A DNA stretch of 6,285 nt from CAYWBI01 sp964456445 (GTDB lineage: Bacteria > Calditrichota > Calditrichia > Calditrichales > J004). The position numbers and the translations under genes were made by a program. Where the stretch lies: NCBI GenBank assembly GCA_964456445.1, contig CAYWBI010000208.1, positions 1-6,285 of the forward strand. Reading direction: 5' to 3'. Under the pieces are notes generated by a model that did not search any database, was not told the origin of the DNA, and was given only the letters and a program-made list of their open reading frames with translations. This document shows, piece after piece, positions 1 through 6,070 of the stretch (positions are counted from its first letter, which is position 1; every line of letters begins with the position of its first letter).

Positions 1-20
1 CGTTCTTAATGATTGGATAC

Positions 21-3000
21 TTATTTGACAAGAAGCATTTTTTGCGTCAATCGTTTATTGCCACTTTCCAGGCTATATAGATACAGACCGCTTGAGACCG
101 CTTGTCCACTTTCATTGGTGCCGTTCCATACGGCTTTTTGATATCCTGCCTCAATTGTTCCATCTACCAGGGTTTTTATTTTTTGGCCCAGCATGTTATA
201 GATGCTAAGTTTGACCGTAGCTGTTTTTGCTAGTTCGAAACGAATGGTGGTTCTCGGGTTAAACGGGTTTGGATAGTTTTTATACAAGGCGAATTTCCTT
301 GGCAATGTCTGATGCTCTGCGTTGTAAAAAACGGCCAAACTTCCATACGCATCTGTTTTTGCTTCAACGGTGCCCTGTGAACCCTCACCACCGATATAAC
401 TCCATTGGCCGTCACGATATTCATAAATACCAATATTAGTTTCTTTAAAATCAGCATATTTTCCTTTTATCGATTCGGTCCATTCATCGCTATAAGGGAT
501 TGATATAGATATGCCATCTTCCACGATTGCATTTCCATCGAGGTTGATGATTCGATCGAAGCGGATTCTGTTATCGTCTATAATACGGCCTTTATCGGAT
601 ATATTATATGTTTCAGGCTGATCTGACAGGGAGGCAAGATAATATCCCCCGGAAGAAATATTGTCACCCGGGATATCGATCAAAACGTTGTTTGCTCCCA
701 GGACAATCTGTGTGGGCTTGTTCTTTTGCAAAGATGAGACATTATAGCTTTTACTTACCTGGGCGTTTACACCAAATTGATTGTTCCCGCTTGCGGTAAC
801 ATCTAATCTCCCCGGTGAACTTAGTTTATAACTGGAGCTATAAACATATTTTGAATTGCTGATAAGGTTCATACCCGATGTAGATTCGGATAATTTCGAT
901 CCGCCGGTATCAAACAGTTCATATTGAATACTTGGATTTGCGCCAAGTTCTATATCACTGACCAGATAACTTTTAAGATTGGCCTTGATGATTTTCATTG
1001 CTAAAAGCCCAAGCGTAATCTCCGGTTTTCCGGTGGCGGTAATTTTAAATGCCTGTCCGTTCAGATGGCTATTGCCCTTGTTATAGGACGTATAGGTGAT
1101 CGTTTTATTGCCCTGCAAGCCATTGGGTGTAACCATGCTTATCGAAGTGTCACCGCCTGCGGATGTGGCCCCAATGACGCCTATTTTAGTCCCGCCTGCC
1201 CTAACAACGGTTGAGTCGGATGCGAAGCGCATTTTTAAATTAAACTGTAAATCGCCGGTTGAACTTTGGGAAATGCTGTTTATAAGCGGAGCATAGGCAC
1301 GGTTGCTTGTTAGCTCGGGTATGGTCACACTCCAGACCCCCCGGCCATGCGTGGCAATGACGATTTGATCTTCCACTTCCTTAAGCTGCCAGATGGCGAC
1401 AGCGGGAATGTTATAGGGCGCCAGGTGCCAGGATGCCCCGGCATCAGTGGATTCAAATAAACCAATTTCTGTTCCGGCCCAGATGATATCTGTGTTAAAA
1501 GGCATAACCTTCAGATCGTAAACAGCTACATCGGGAAAACCGTTGCTGCTTGCACCGCTGCCGTCAAAACCTGAGATATCATTCCAGGACTGTCCTAAAT
1601 TAGTGGTTTTTAATATTTTTGGAAAATGTGCGAAAGAGAACAGGGCATAGGCGGTGGAATCATCCAGCGGATCCGTATTCAGGCCAGTGATAACGCCAAG
1701 GGATGTTTTATAATTTTCCGTAGGTAGATACGTTTCACCCTGATCGGTGGAGACAAAGAGCTTACCATTGGAATCCATCCGGCCGCCTGCCCATACAATG
1801 TTGGGATTGGCGAGTGATACGGCTACATTAGAATACGAACTATTACCAACCCAACTGTCGTTATCAATTGCTTTTAATTGCCAGGAGGCGCCAAAATCTG
1901 TTGATTTATAAACCCCGCCACTGCTGACGGTAAACAATAAATCGGCTTTAACCTGGCTCCCCGCAAGTTTTGTTATAAACGGGTCATTTGCTGAAGAACC
2001 GCTACGGACCTTCGTCCAGTTTTTACCACCGTCCACCGAGCGTTCCAGGTTGCCGTTCTGCCAACTGCCAATCATATAATTTGGTTTATTAAAATTCCAG
2101 ACAACTTCGAAGCCATCGGCATTGACGGAAAACTGTCCATAATTCCAGTCAGATGATGAATCCGGTTCGTTTGCAGAATACCAGGTGCCATTGTCCTGTG
2201 CTCCCGCAAGATAGGTATTGGTACCGGGCTTTTTATCGGCCCCATAATATTGGGTGGTGTTAATGCCCAACGAGCGTTGCCAACTGTTCCCGGATGTCAG
2301 GGAAAAAGCCACACCTCCGTCATTGGCGTTTAAAATACCATACTGCCCGGTGTCCAAGGTAAAACTTTTTAGATTATGGTTGTCCACATGGATATTGTTT
2401 GCCTGAGACATGAGAGTTGTGGAGCGCTCGATGGCATATTTTGTGATTTCACCATAAAGGATTTGCAGCTTTGCCTCGGTTGCCGGCAAGTTGTTGTTGT
2501 CAAAAGGGGTTGTACCGGGAGAAATGGGCCAGTAGAAATAAAGCAGCTTGTTCAGATATCCACCGGTTTGTGCAATATTGGAATCGGGCGTCACGGGATT
2601 ATAGGTCCGGCCACTTATAAAAACATACTGTCTGGTGTCACTACTGTTTGTGTAATTAAATACGCTGTCCCTGTCCTGATCGCGAAAGGAGACCATAAGC
2701 TGTCTGTTGTTTGTGATATCCCATACTTCGAAGGGCACATCTACGTAGTCCTGATAGGAATAACCGGATGCGGGAACACCGGATGTGGACCCTTCGGGAA
2801 CGGTAAAGCGGTGTGCCTTTTGGCTGTGCCCCGGTCCAAAACGTAACTCAACGGAGACAAAATCGGAGTCGGCCAGGTCAACGGCGTTTTCATCCTTGCC
2901 GTCGGAATAGTAAAAACCGTTGATACTTTTATTGCTAAAGTTGACGGTATTCAAAAAGTCAACCGTGTTATTTCGGATAATATCATACACTTTTGTTTCT

Positions 3001-4319
3001 GAAGTTGAGCTGACCGTGGTATCGGTTAGGTTGATCTTATAAAGTTGTACACCGCCAACAAAAACGGACATGTTATCTTCCGGATCGACCATAATGGTGT
3101 TGTCATACCAGCCCTGCCCGTTAAGCCAATTGGGGTCGCTGCCATTGTCCTTTGCCAACGCCCATGTTTTCCCACCATTAAAGGTTACATACAAAATTGA
3201 ATTATCGGCAGATCCTTCTGCTGCGGCATATACGATGTTCGTATCCGTTTGGCTTATGGCCAATTCCAGACGCCCGCCCAGATCGCCGAGGATACCGGTA
3301 GAATTGGTCCAGCTGTCGCCGCCATCAAATGATTTGATAACGCCGACATTATTAACCGACGCGTATAGGGTTTTAAAATTCATTGGGTTGGAAATGAGGT
3401 GCTGGATACGTTGATTGGTTTGGTATTTTTGTATCCATGTATCGCCACCGTCGATGGATTTCATGATGACCGTCCGGTAGTCCGCGCTAAATCCGTTTCC
3501 ATTTGAACAGGTCAGTATAATATCGGGATTATTGGGATCGACGACAATTCGGTTGATACTGGCAAACTGTGGGTTTTCCATTGTGGATGGGAGCAAGGTC
3601 CAGCTTTCGCCATGATCGGTCGATTTTAAAACGCCATTTCCACCAATTGCATCCACATTAAAAAACCCCTCGCCGGTCCCCGCATAAATAATGGCCGGAT
3701 TGGAAGCAGATTGCGCAAAATACGATATGGATAATATTGGCAGATTTTCTGTCTTAGGCTCCCAGCTTTCCCCGCCGTTGGTGGTTTTCCATATCCCGCC
3801 CCCTACGGCTCCCGCCAACCATGTATTATGCGATGCATCGTCCGGGTCGATGAGCAATCCCCTTACACGTCCCGGTACATTATGCGGGCCGCGTTCAACA
3901 AAGGTGTAAGCCGGGCCGTTTACGGATTGATGTAAGCCTATCAATTTCTTTTGCTGTTTTATGGCCTTTTTTAATTCCCTGAATTTATAATTCATGGTAT
4001 AGCCCGGGGCGGTATCGCCTTCACGCACGCGGATATTATACTGGAACTTTGCAATCATATCCGGCTGGTTTGTTTTTTGAATACCGCGTTGCAGTTTTTC
4101 AAGTTTCTGAATCTTATTGATCAGGATTGCGCTTTCCGCCGAAGAGCGGTCAACTTTTTGCAATTCCTTTTGTAATGAAGAAATTTGTTGCGATCTAAGC
4201 ACATACGCGTTTTGTATGCGCGTGTGGTTAACCTCCTTTTGATCCTGGCTATTTATAGTCAAATAAATAGCAAAAATCAGAAGAAGTGAACTAAATAAAA
4301 AAATAAATTTCTTTAACAT
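21..4319 (-). CDS. Giant secreted Asp-box (BNR) beta-propeller protein with T9SS type A sorting tail
   Basis: This encodes a 1432-residue exported protein. Residues 1-24 form a signal sequence or anchor (MLKK, then a hydrophobic run to about 22). Residues 31-85 look like a coiled coil. Eleven Asp-box motifs (S/T-x-D/N-x-G-x-x-W) start near residues 179, 233, 288, 330, 379, 673, 761, 806, 857, 905 and 957; those at 673 (SLTSGNSW) and 857 (STDQGETY) are degenerate. Together with HGRGVWS at 991-997, which typically ends such propellers, they indicate sortilin/VPS10-like or sialidase-like propeller folds. Residues 432-640 lack Asp boxes and are an insertion. Residues 1005-1340 are beta-rich stalk, and 1346-1432 (YPNPFNP, then NMLGQKIKTLVDG, ending KMLLVK) form the sorting domain. 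The GAGGGG ribosome site five bases before the ATG supports the start. No catalytic site is recognisable; a role in surface binding or adhesion is inference. Only 20 bases lie downstream, so no terminator can be judged. Confidence 0.93.
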   Translation of the reverse strand: MLKKFIFLFSSLLLIFAIYLTINSQDQKEVNHTRIQNAYVLRSQQISSLQKELQKVDRSSAESAILINKIQKLEKLQRGIQKTNQPDMIAKFQYNIRVREGDTAPGYTMNYKFRELKKAIKQQKKLIGLHQSVNGPAYTFVERGPHNVPGRVRGLLIDPDDASHNTWLAGAVGGGIWKTTNGGESWEPKTENLPILSISYFAQSASNPAIIYAGTGEGFFNVDAIGGNGVLKSTDHGESWTLLPSTMENPQFASINRIVVDPNNPDIILTCSNGNGFSADYRTVIMKSIDGGDTWIQKYQTNQRIQHLISNPMNFKTLYASVNNVGVIKSFDGGDSWTNSTGILGDLGGRLELAISQTDTNIVYAAAEGSADNSILYVTFNGGKTWALAKDNGSDPNWLNGQGWYDNTIMVDPEDNMSVFVGGVQLYKINLTDTTVSSTSETKVYDIIRNNTVDFLNTVNFSNKSINGFYYSDGKDENAVDLADSDFVSVELRFGPGHSQKAHRFTVPEGSTSGVPASGYSYQDYVDVPFEVWDITNNRQLMVSFRDQDRDSVFNYTNSSDTRQYVFISGRTYNPVTPDSNIAQTGGYLNKLLYFYWPISPGTTPFDNNNLPATEAKLQILYGEITKYAIERSTTLMSQANNIHVDNHNLKSFTLDTGQYGILNANDGGVAFSLTSGNSWQRSLGINTTQYYGADKKPGTNTYLAGAQDNGTWYSANEPDSSSDWNYGQFSVNADGFEVVWNFNKPNYMIGSWQNGNLERSVDGGKNWTKVRSGSSANDPFITKLAGSQVKADLLFTVSSGGVYKSTDFGASWQLKAIDNDSWVGNSSYSNVAVSLANPNIVWAGGRMDSNGKLFVSTDQGETYLPTENYKTSLGVITGLNTDPLDDSTAYALFSFAHFPKILKTTNLGQSWNDISGFDGSGASSNGFPDVAVYDLKVMPFNTDIIWAGTEIGLFESTDAGASWHLAPYNIPAVAIWQLKEVEDQIVIATHGRGVWSVTIPELTSNRAYAPLINSISQSSTGDLQFNLKMRFASDSTVVRAGGTKIGVIGATSAGGDTSISMVTPNGLQGNKTITYTSYNKGNSHLNGQAFKITATGKPEITLGLLAMKIIKANLKSYLVSDIELGANPSIQYELFDTGGSKLSESTSGMNLISNSKYVYSSSYKLSSPGRLDVTASGNNQFGVNAQVSKSYNVSSLQKNKPTQIVLGANNVLIDIPGDNISSGGYYLASLSDQPETYNISDKGRIIDDNRIRFDRIINLDGNAIVEDGISISIPYSDEWTESIKGKYADFKETNIGIYEYRDGQWSYIGGEGSQGTVEAKTDAYGSLAVFYNAEHQTLPRKFALYKNYPNPFNPRTTIRFELAKTATVKLSIYNMLGQKIKTLVDGTIEAGYQKAVWNGTNESGQAVSSGLYLYSLESGNKRLTQKMLLVK
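24..284 (-). other. C-terminal T9SS type A sorting domain (FlgD-like Ig fold), part of the giant protein
   Basis: Residues 1346-1432 carry the pattern of Por-secretion-system tails: YKNYPNPFNPRTTIRFEL, then a beta strand with LSIYNMLGQKIKTL, then GYQKAVWNGTNESGQ, SSGLYLYSL and a basic end with KMLLVK. In the T9SS, such tails direct cargo across the outer membrane and are usually removed or linked to the surface. The NPFNP form with a FlgD-like Ig fold is especially common in Calditrichota, Ignavibacteria and KSB1-type genomes. No T9SS machinery genes lie in the window, so use of that system is inferred from the tail alone. Confidence 0.88.
2400..3026 (-). other. Domain of about 210 residues inserted in the propeller of the giant protein
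   Basis: Residues 432-640 separate two sequence elements that normally sit close together in Asp-box propellers: a GGVQLYKI strand (422-429) and a NIHVDNHNL strand (642-650), which leads into NANDGGVAF. The insert has no Asp box. It contains short hydrophobic strands (FVSVELRF near 487, DVPFEVWDI near 527, RQLMVSFRDQDRD near 539, QYVFISGRTY near 564) and many aromatics, consistent with a beta-sandwich. I do not recognise a named family. It could be a ligand-binding module. The boundaries are approximate. Confidence 0.6.
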
Positions 4320-4324
4320 ACAGT

Positions 4325-4330
4325 CCCCTC
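4325..4330 (-). promoter_or_regulatory. Ribosome binding site of the giant propeller gene, inside the 13-bp intercistronic gap
   Basis: On the minus strand, GAGGGG lies five bases before the ATG at 4319. It falls between that start and the tandem stops (TAA then TAG, 4335-4330) of the lipoprotein gene; the second stop overlaps its first base. The site fixes the start codon of the large gene. Its own Shine-Dalgarno sequence suggests independent initiation rather than strict translational coupling. Confidence 0.75.
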
Positions 4331-4332
4331 TA

Positions 4333-4779
4333 TTATGGTTTTTTTGAAAATTGTGTTGTGTGTTTACGGGTTATTACATCATAATAATAAATTAATGCGT
4401 TGGCAGATTGGTCACCGGCCCTGATCATTCCTGGAATACGTTCAACTTTAACAACGTTTCCATTGATCCATTGTACTGAGTAGATACCGGCGTTTTCCTC
4501 AAAATTTATCTTTGAAGCCTTAATGGAATAAATAAAAAAATGTGTGCTGTTTAACCGGGAATCAACCGGGTGACCGATACAAACTACGAAACTAGAATCG
4601 TTGTTAAAAAGATAATTTATTGTGTTGGAATATTTTTTATGTGCGATAGATTGATATGTAAATTCAGCCGGGCGGTTTTTGGGTTCATCGAAGCTTGTGT
4701 CAGCAGATTTGAGGCCGCCATGGTTAAATATACAACCGGTGACAAGGAGAAAATTAAAAAAGACCAGGGGAATCTTCAT
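4333..4779 (-). CDS. Small lipoprotein of unknown function
   Basis: This encodes a 148-residue protein with a short signal peptide ending in a lipobox, L-V-T-G-C, with the lipidated cysteine at residue 16. It should therefore be exported and anchored in the envelope by acylation; Ile follows the cysteine. Residues 17-40 are polar and probably a flexible linker. The rest has alternating strands (INYLFNN 54-60, FVVCIGH 64-70, FFIYSIKA 81-88, GIYSVQWINGNVVKVERIPG 98-117, ALIYYYDV 128-135), suggesting a small beta-rich domain. There is a second cysteine at 67. I do not recognise the family. AGGA six bases before the ATG supports the start. The gene is first in a unit with the giant propeller gene 13 bp downstream, so co-expression is likely. 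A role in that protein's surface display, or as its partner, is speculation from position only. Confidence 0.85.
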   Translation of the reverse strand: MKIPLVFFNFLLVTGCIFNHGGLKSADTSFDEPKNRPAEFTYQSIAHKKYSNTINYLFNNDSSFVVCIGHPVDSRLNSTHFFIYSIKASKINFEENAGIYSVQWINGNVVKVERIPGMIRAGDQSANALIYYYDVITRKHTTQFSKKP

Positions 4780-4846
4780 GCATTATCCTGTAGGAAGTTG
4801 TAGTGAAATGAAATTGAGATAAAATATAAATAATTCCTTATAAAGA

Positions 4847-4858
4847 GGCCCTTAGGCC
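4847..4858 (-). other. Small GC-rich hairpin in the predicted leader of the lipoprotein gene
   Basis: GGCC-CTTA-GGCC can form a four-pair stem with a four-base loop in otherwise AT-rich sequence. It lies about 70 bases before the lipoprotein start and downstream of the proposed promoter, so it would be in the 5' leader. No U-tract follows it in the direction of transcription, so it is not a standard terminator. It could stabilise the mRNA, or be a degenerate single copy of the GC palindromes seen near position 6000. Confidence 0.35.
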
Positions 4859-4927
4859 GGCAAACATGTTTAATGGATGTCGGTAGCTCTATATTAATAT
4901 TGGAGATTATAATAAATGTTTTCTATT

Positions 4928-4956
4928 TTTATACATCAAAGATACTTGGTGTTCAA
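4928..4956 (-). promoter_or_regulatory. Putative sigma70-type promoter of the lipoprotein/propeller unit
   Basis: On the minus strand, TTGAAC (4951-4956) and TATAAA (4928-4933) are separated by exactly 17 bases. They match four of six and five of six consensus bases. Transcription would begin near 4921, giving a leader of about 140 bases. A TAnnTTTG match (TATCTTTG, within 4937-4944) lies in the spacer, so if the host uses the Bacteroidota-type sigma factor, initiation would shift. A perfect TATAAT at 4906-4911 lacks a partner -35 and is a weaker alternative. Confidence 0.5.
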
Positions 4957-4961
4957 GATAC
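4936..4961. repeat. Operator-like direct repeat across the putative promoter
   Basis: On the plus strand, TCAAAGATAC (4936-4945) and TCAAGATAC (4953-4961) are near-identical units whose right ends are 16 bases apart. One lies in the promoter spacer and the other covers the -35 element. A dyad CTTG-N5-CAAG (4945-4957) also overlaps the -35. This could be a regulator binding site, but the units are short and the region is AT-rich, so chance remains possible. Confidence 0.3.
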
Positions 4962-5159
4962 AAAAATCTCAAATAAATAAAAGCACCGGGTTCTGTTTTT
5001 TTGTAATATTTTTGTGATTTATTATTTTTACCTAAATATTAAAATGATTTTAATCGGGACAGGGCCCATAGGGTATCTAGATTTGATATAGTGTTGAACC
5101 GTTTTAAAAATTGGAAACACCCTCTATTTATTTTCGTTGCATGTATCTAAAAGGAATTT

Positions 5160-5726
5160 ATGAAAAATAAATTAAATCCATCCCAAAAAAAAAGCATAAA
5201 AAAAGCGCGGAGACTTACCTTAATCGACATCCTGATAATATTGGCTATTGTGATGGGGCTGGGCTATTATTATCGTCATACGCAGGAAAAGGCCAGGTTG
5301 ATCCAACAGCGTGTTGCCGCGCGGGAAGCATTAACAAAAAACAAACAGCAGCTTGGCAGGGTTGTGTTTTTTGATAAACAAAACCGGGCAAATATCGAGC
5401 TTATTGTCGAATTGGCCCAAACAGACTATGAAAAAGAAAAAGGGTTGATGTTCCGCGAAAACTTACCGGAAACCCAGGGTATGTTATTTGTTTACAAGGA
5501 TGAGAAACCCCGCACCTTCTGGATGAAAAACACACCCTTGTCATTGGACATGATATTTGTTGACAGCCGTTACCGTATTGTGCATATAGCGAAATTTACA
5601 AAACCGGAATCGGAACAATTATACCCGTCCGGGAAACCGGCCCAATTTATAATCGAAGTTCGGGCGGGGTTTTGCGACCGAAACGGGGTGAAAAACGGAC
5701 AACGGATCAGTTGGGAAGTGCTATAG
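5160..5726 (+). CDS. Membrane-anchored DUF192 (UPF0127) family protein
   Basis: This encodes a 188-residue protein. Residues 1-19 are strongly basic (many Lys and Arg), 20-36 are one hydrophobic segment, and 40-65 are a charged, probably helical linker. By the positive-inside rule, the N-terminus stays in the cytoplasm and the rest is periplasmic. Residues 78-187 match DUF192: GLMFRENLPETQGMLFVY (95-112), FWMKNTPLSLDMIFVD (120-135), PAQFIIEVRAG (160-170) and KNGQRISW (178-185). The family's biochemical role is not established. Most members are smaller and have a cleavable signal peptide, so the uncleaved-looking anchor with a helical spacer is slightly unusual. The start is supported by AAAAGGA upstream. 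It is transcribed away from the lipoprotein unit and is apparently monocistronic. No intrinsic terminator follows clearly. Confidence 0.9.
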   Translation: MKNKLNPSQKKSIKKARRLTLIDILIILAIVMGLGYYYRHTQEKARLIQQRVAAREALTKNKQQLGRVVFFDKQNRANIELIVELAQTDYEKEKGLMFRENLPETQGMLFVYKDEKPRTFWMKNTPLSLDMIFVDSRYRIVHIAKFTKPESEQLYPSGKPAQFIIEVRAGFCDRNGVKNGQRISWEVL

Positions 5727-5948
5727 GCATTTGGCTTCCGCATATACTGGATAGGATCAGATTATATTTTAGATAATGGCACTACTGGCTTTTGTGTGGA
5801 AATAGAACAGGCCTTTTAGTGAATCTTAATGCTTCTTGAATTAAAGAGGAATGAAAGCCCTTGGAATTTGATTTTGTTGCAATAAGCAAAAGGTTCGGGC
5901 AAGCGAATCCCTGGAAATTCTATCAAATTGTTTTTTTTCTTTGAACAG
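5727..5948. other. Non-coding stretch downstream of the DUF192 gene
   Basis: I see no convincing gene. The DUF192 frame stays open for about 30 codons after its TAG (to 5820) but has no start codon or recognisable motif. A weak stem, GGTTCG (5892-5897) with CGAATCC (5904-5910, one bulge), and an 8-bp inverted repeat (5865-5872 with 5922-5929) are present. Neither is followed by a U-tract expected of a terminator. A T-run at 5931-5938 precedes the palindrome cluster. Confidence 0.5.
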
Positions 5949-5968
5949 CCCCGGGATTTATCCCGGGG
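5949..5968. repeat. Perfect 8-bp hairpin, CCCCGGGA-TTTA-TCCCGGGG
   Basis: The arms 5949-5956 and 5961-5968 are exactly complementary around a TTTA loop. The stem is very stable, but no T-run follows on either strand (the T-run at 5931-5938 lies upstream on plus and reads as A on minus), so it is not a canonical intrinsic terminator. It forms the left end of the palindrome cluster. Confidence 0.8.
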
Positions 5969-5991
5969 ACGAACGAACCGATTGATTCCTC

Positions 5992-6028
5992 GGGGCTTTA
6001 GCCCATGAAATTGTTAGGCTAAAGCCCC
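5992..6028. repeat. Perfect 12-bp inverted repeat with 13-base spacer
   Basis: GGGGCTTTAGCC (5992-6003) is the exact reverse complement of GGCTAAAGCCCC (6017-6028). The left arm with the next base also folds on itself as GGGC-TTTA-GCCC, so two alternative structures exist: one long stem or two small hairpins. This arrangement of two inverted REP-like units around a short spacer is like a BIME. Confidence 0.8.
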
Positions 6029-6054
6029 CTTAATTGCCTTGTTCGCTTTCCTCA

Positions 6055-6070
6055 CCGCCCTTAAGGACGG
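6055..6070. repeat. Hairpin CCGCCC-TTAA-GGACGG with one mismatch
   Basis: Arms 6055-6060 and 6065-6070 pair except for a C/A mismatch at 6058/6067, around a self-complementary TTAA. It belongs to the palindrome cluster but has a different core from the TTTA hairpins. Confidence 0.6.

Larger units (their letters stand above)
4780..5159. other. AT-rich divergent intergenic region (380 bp)
   Basis: This spacer separates the minus-strand lipoprotein/propeller unit from the plus-strand DUF192 gene. It has no credible coding frame. It holds a sigma70-like promoter facing left, operator-like direct repeats over that promoter, and a short GC hairpin in the left-going leader. A GC-rich patch at 5057-5073 includes the palindrome GGGCCC and the small hairpin CCC-ATA-GGG. 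For the right-going gene I found no convincing promoter. TAGATTTG at 5078-5085 fits the Bacteroidota -7 consensus TAnnTTTG, but lacks a well-placed -33 TTG. AAAAGGA at 5149-5155 is the DUF192 ribosome site, four bases before the ATG. Confidence 0.7.

Noticed and set aside
2376..2846. Plus-strand open frame of 156 codons opposite the giant gene
   Set aside because: It is fully antisense to a strongly supported propeller gene, rich in Cys, Gly and Val in a non-protein-like way, and shows no motif. The same applies to smaller plus-strand frames at 608-799, 1096-1296, 3070-3414, 3691-3909 and 4570-4803, and the minus-strand frame at 230-457.
21..4319. Sialidase or other glycosidase assignment for the giant protein
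   Set aside because: Asp boxes occur in sialidases, but also in sortilin-like and many non-catalytic propellers. No sialidase-type arginine triad or other catalytic signature could be recognised.
5141..5170. Nine-codon upstream open frame overlapping the DUF192 start
   Set aside because: ATG at 5141 runs out of frame to TAA at 5168-5170 and could in principle affect translation. It has no good Shine-Dalgarno site of its own, and one short frame in AT-rich sequence is expected by chance.
5727..5820. Read-through extension or frameshifted tail of the DUF192 gene
   Set aside because: The DUF192 domain is already complete at the TAG. The open codons after it show no family similarity I can recognise.
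5949..5968. Intrinsic terminator for the DUF192 gene
   Set aside because: The stem is strong, but the T-run lies before it rather than after it on the plus strand, and it is more than 220 bases past the stop codon.
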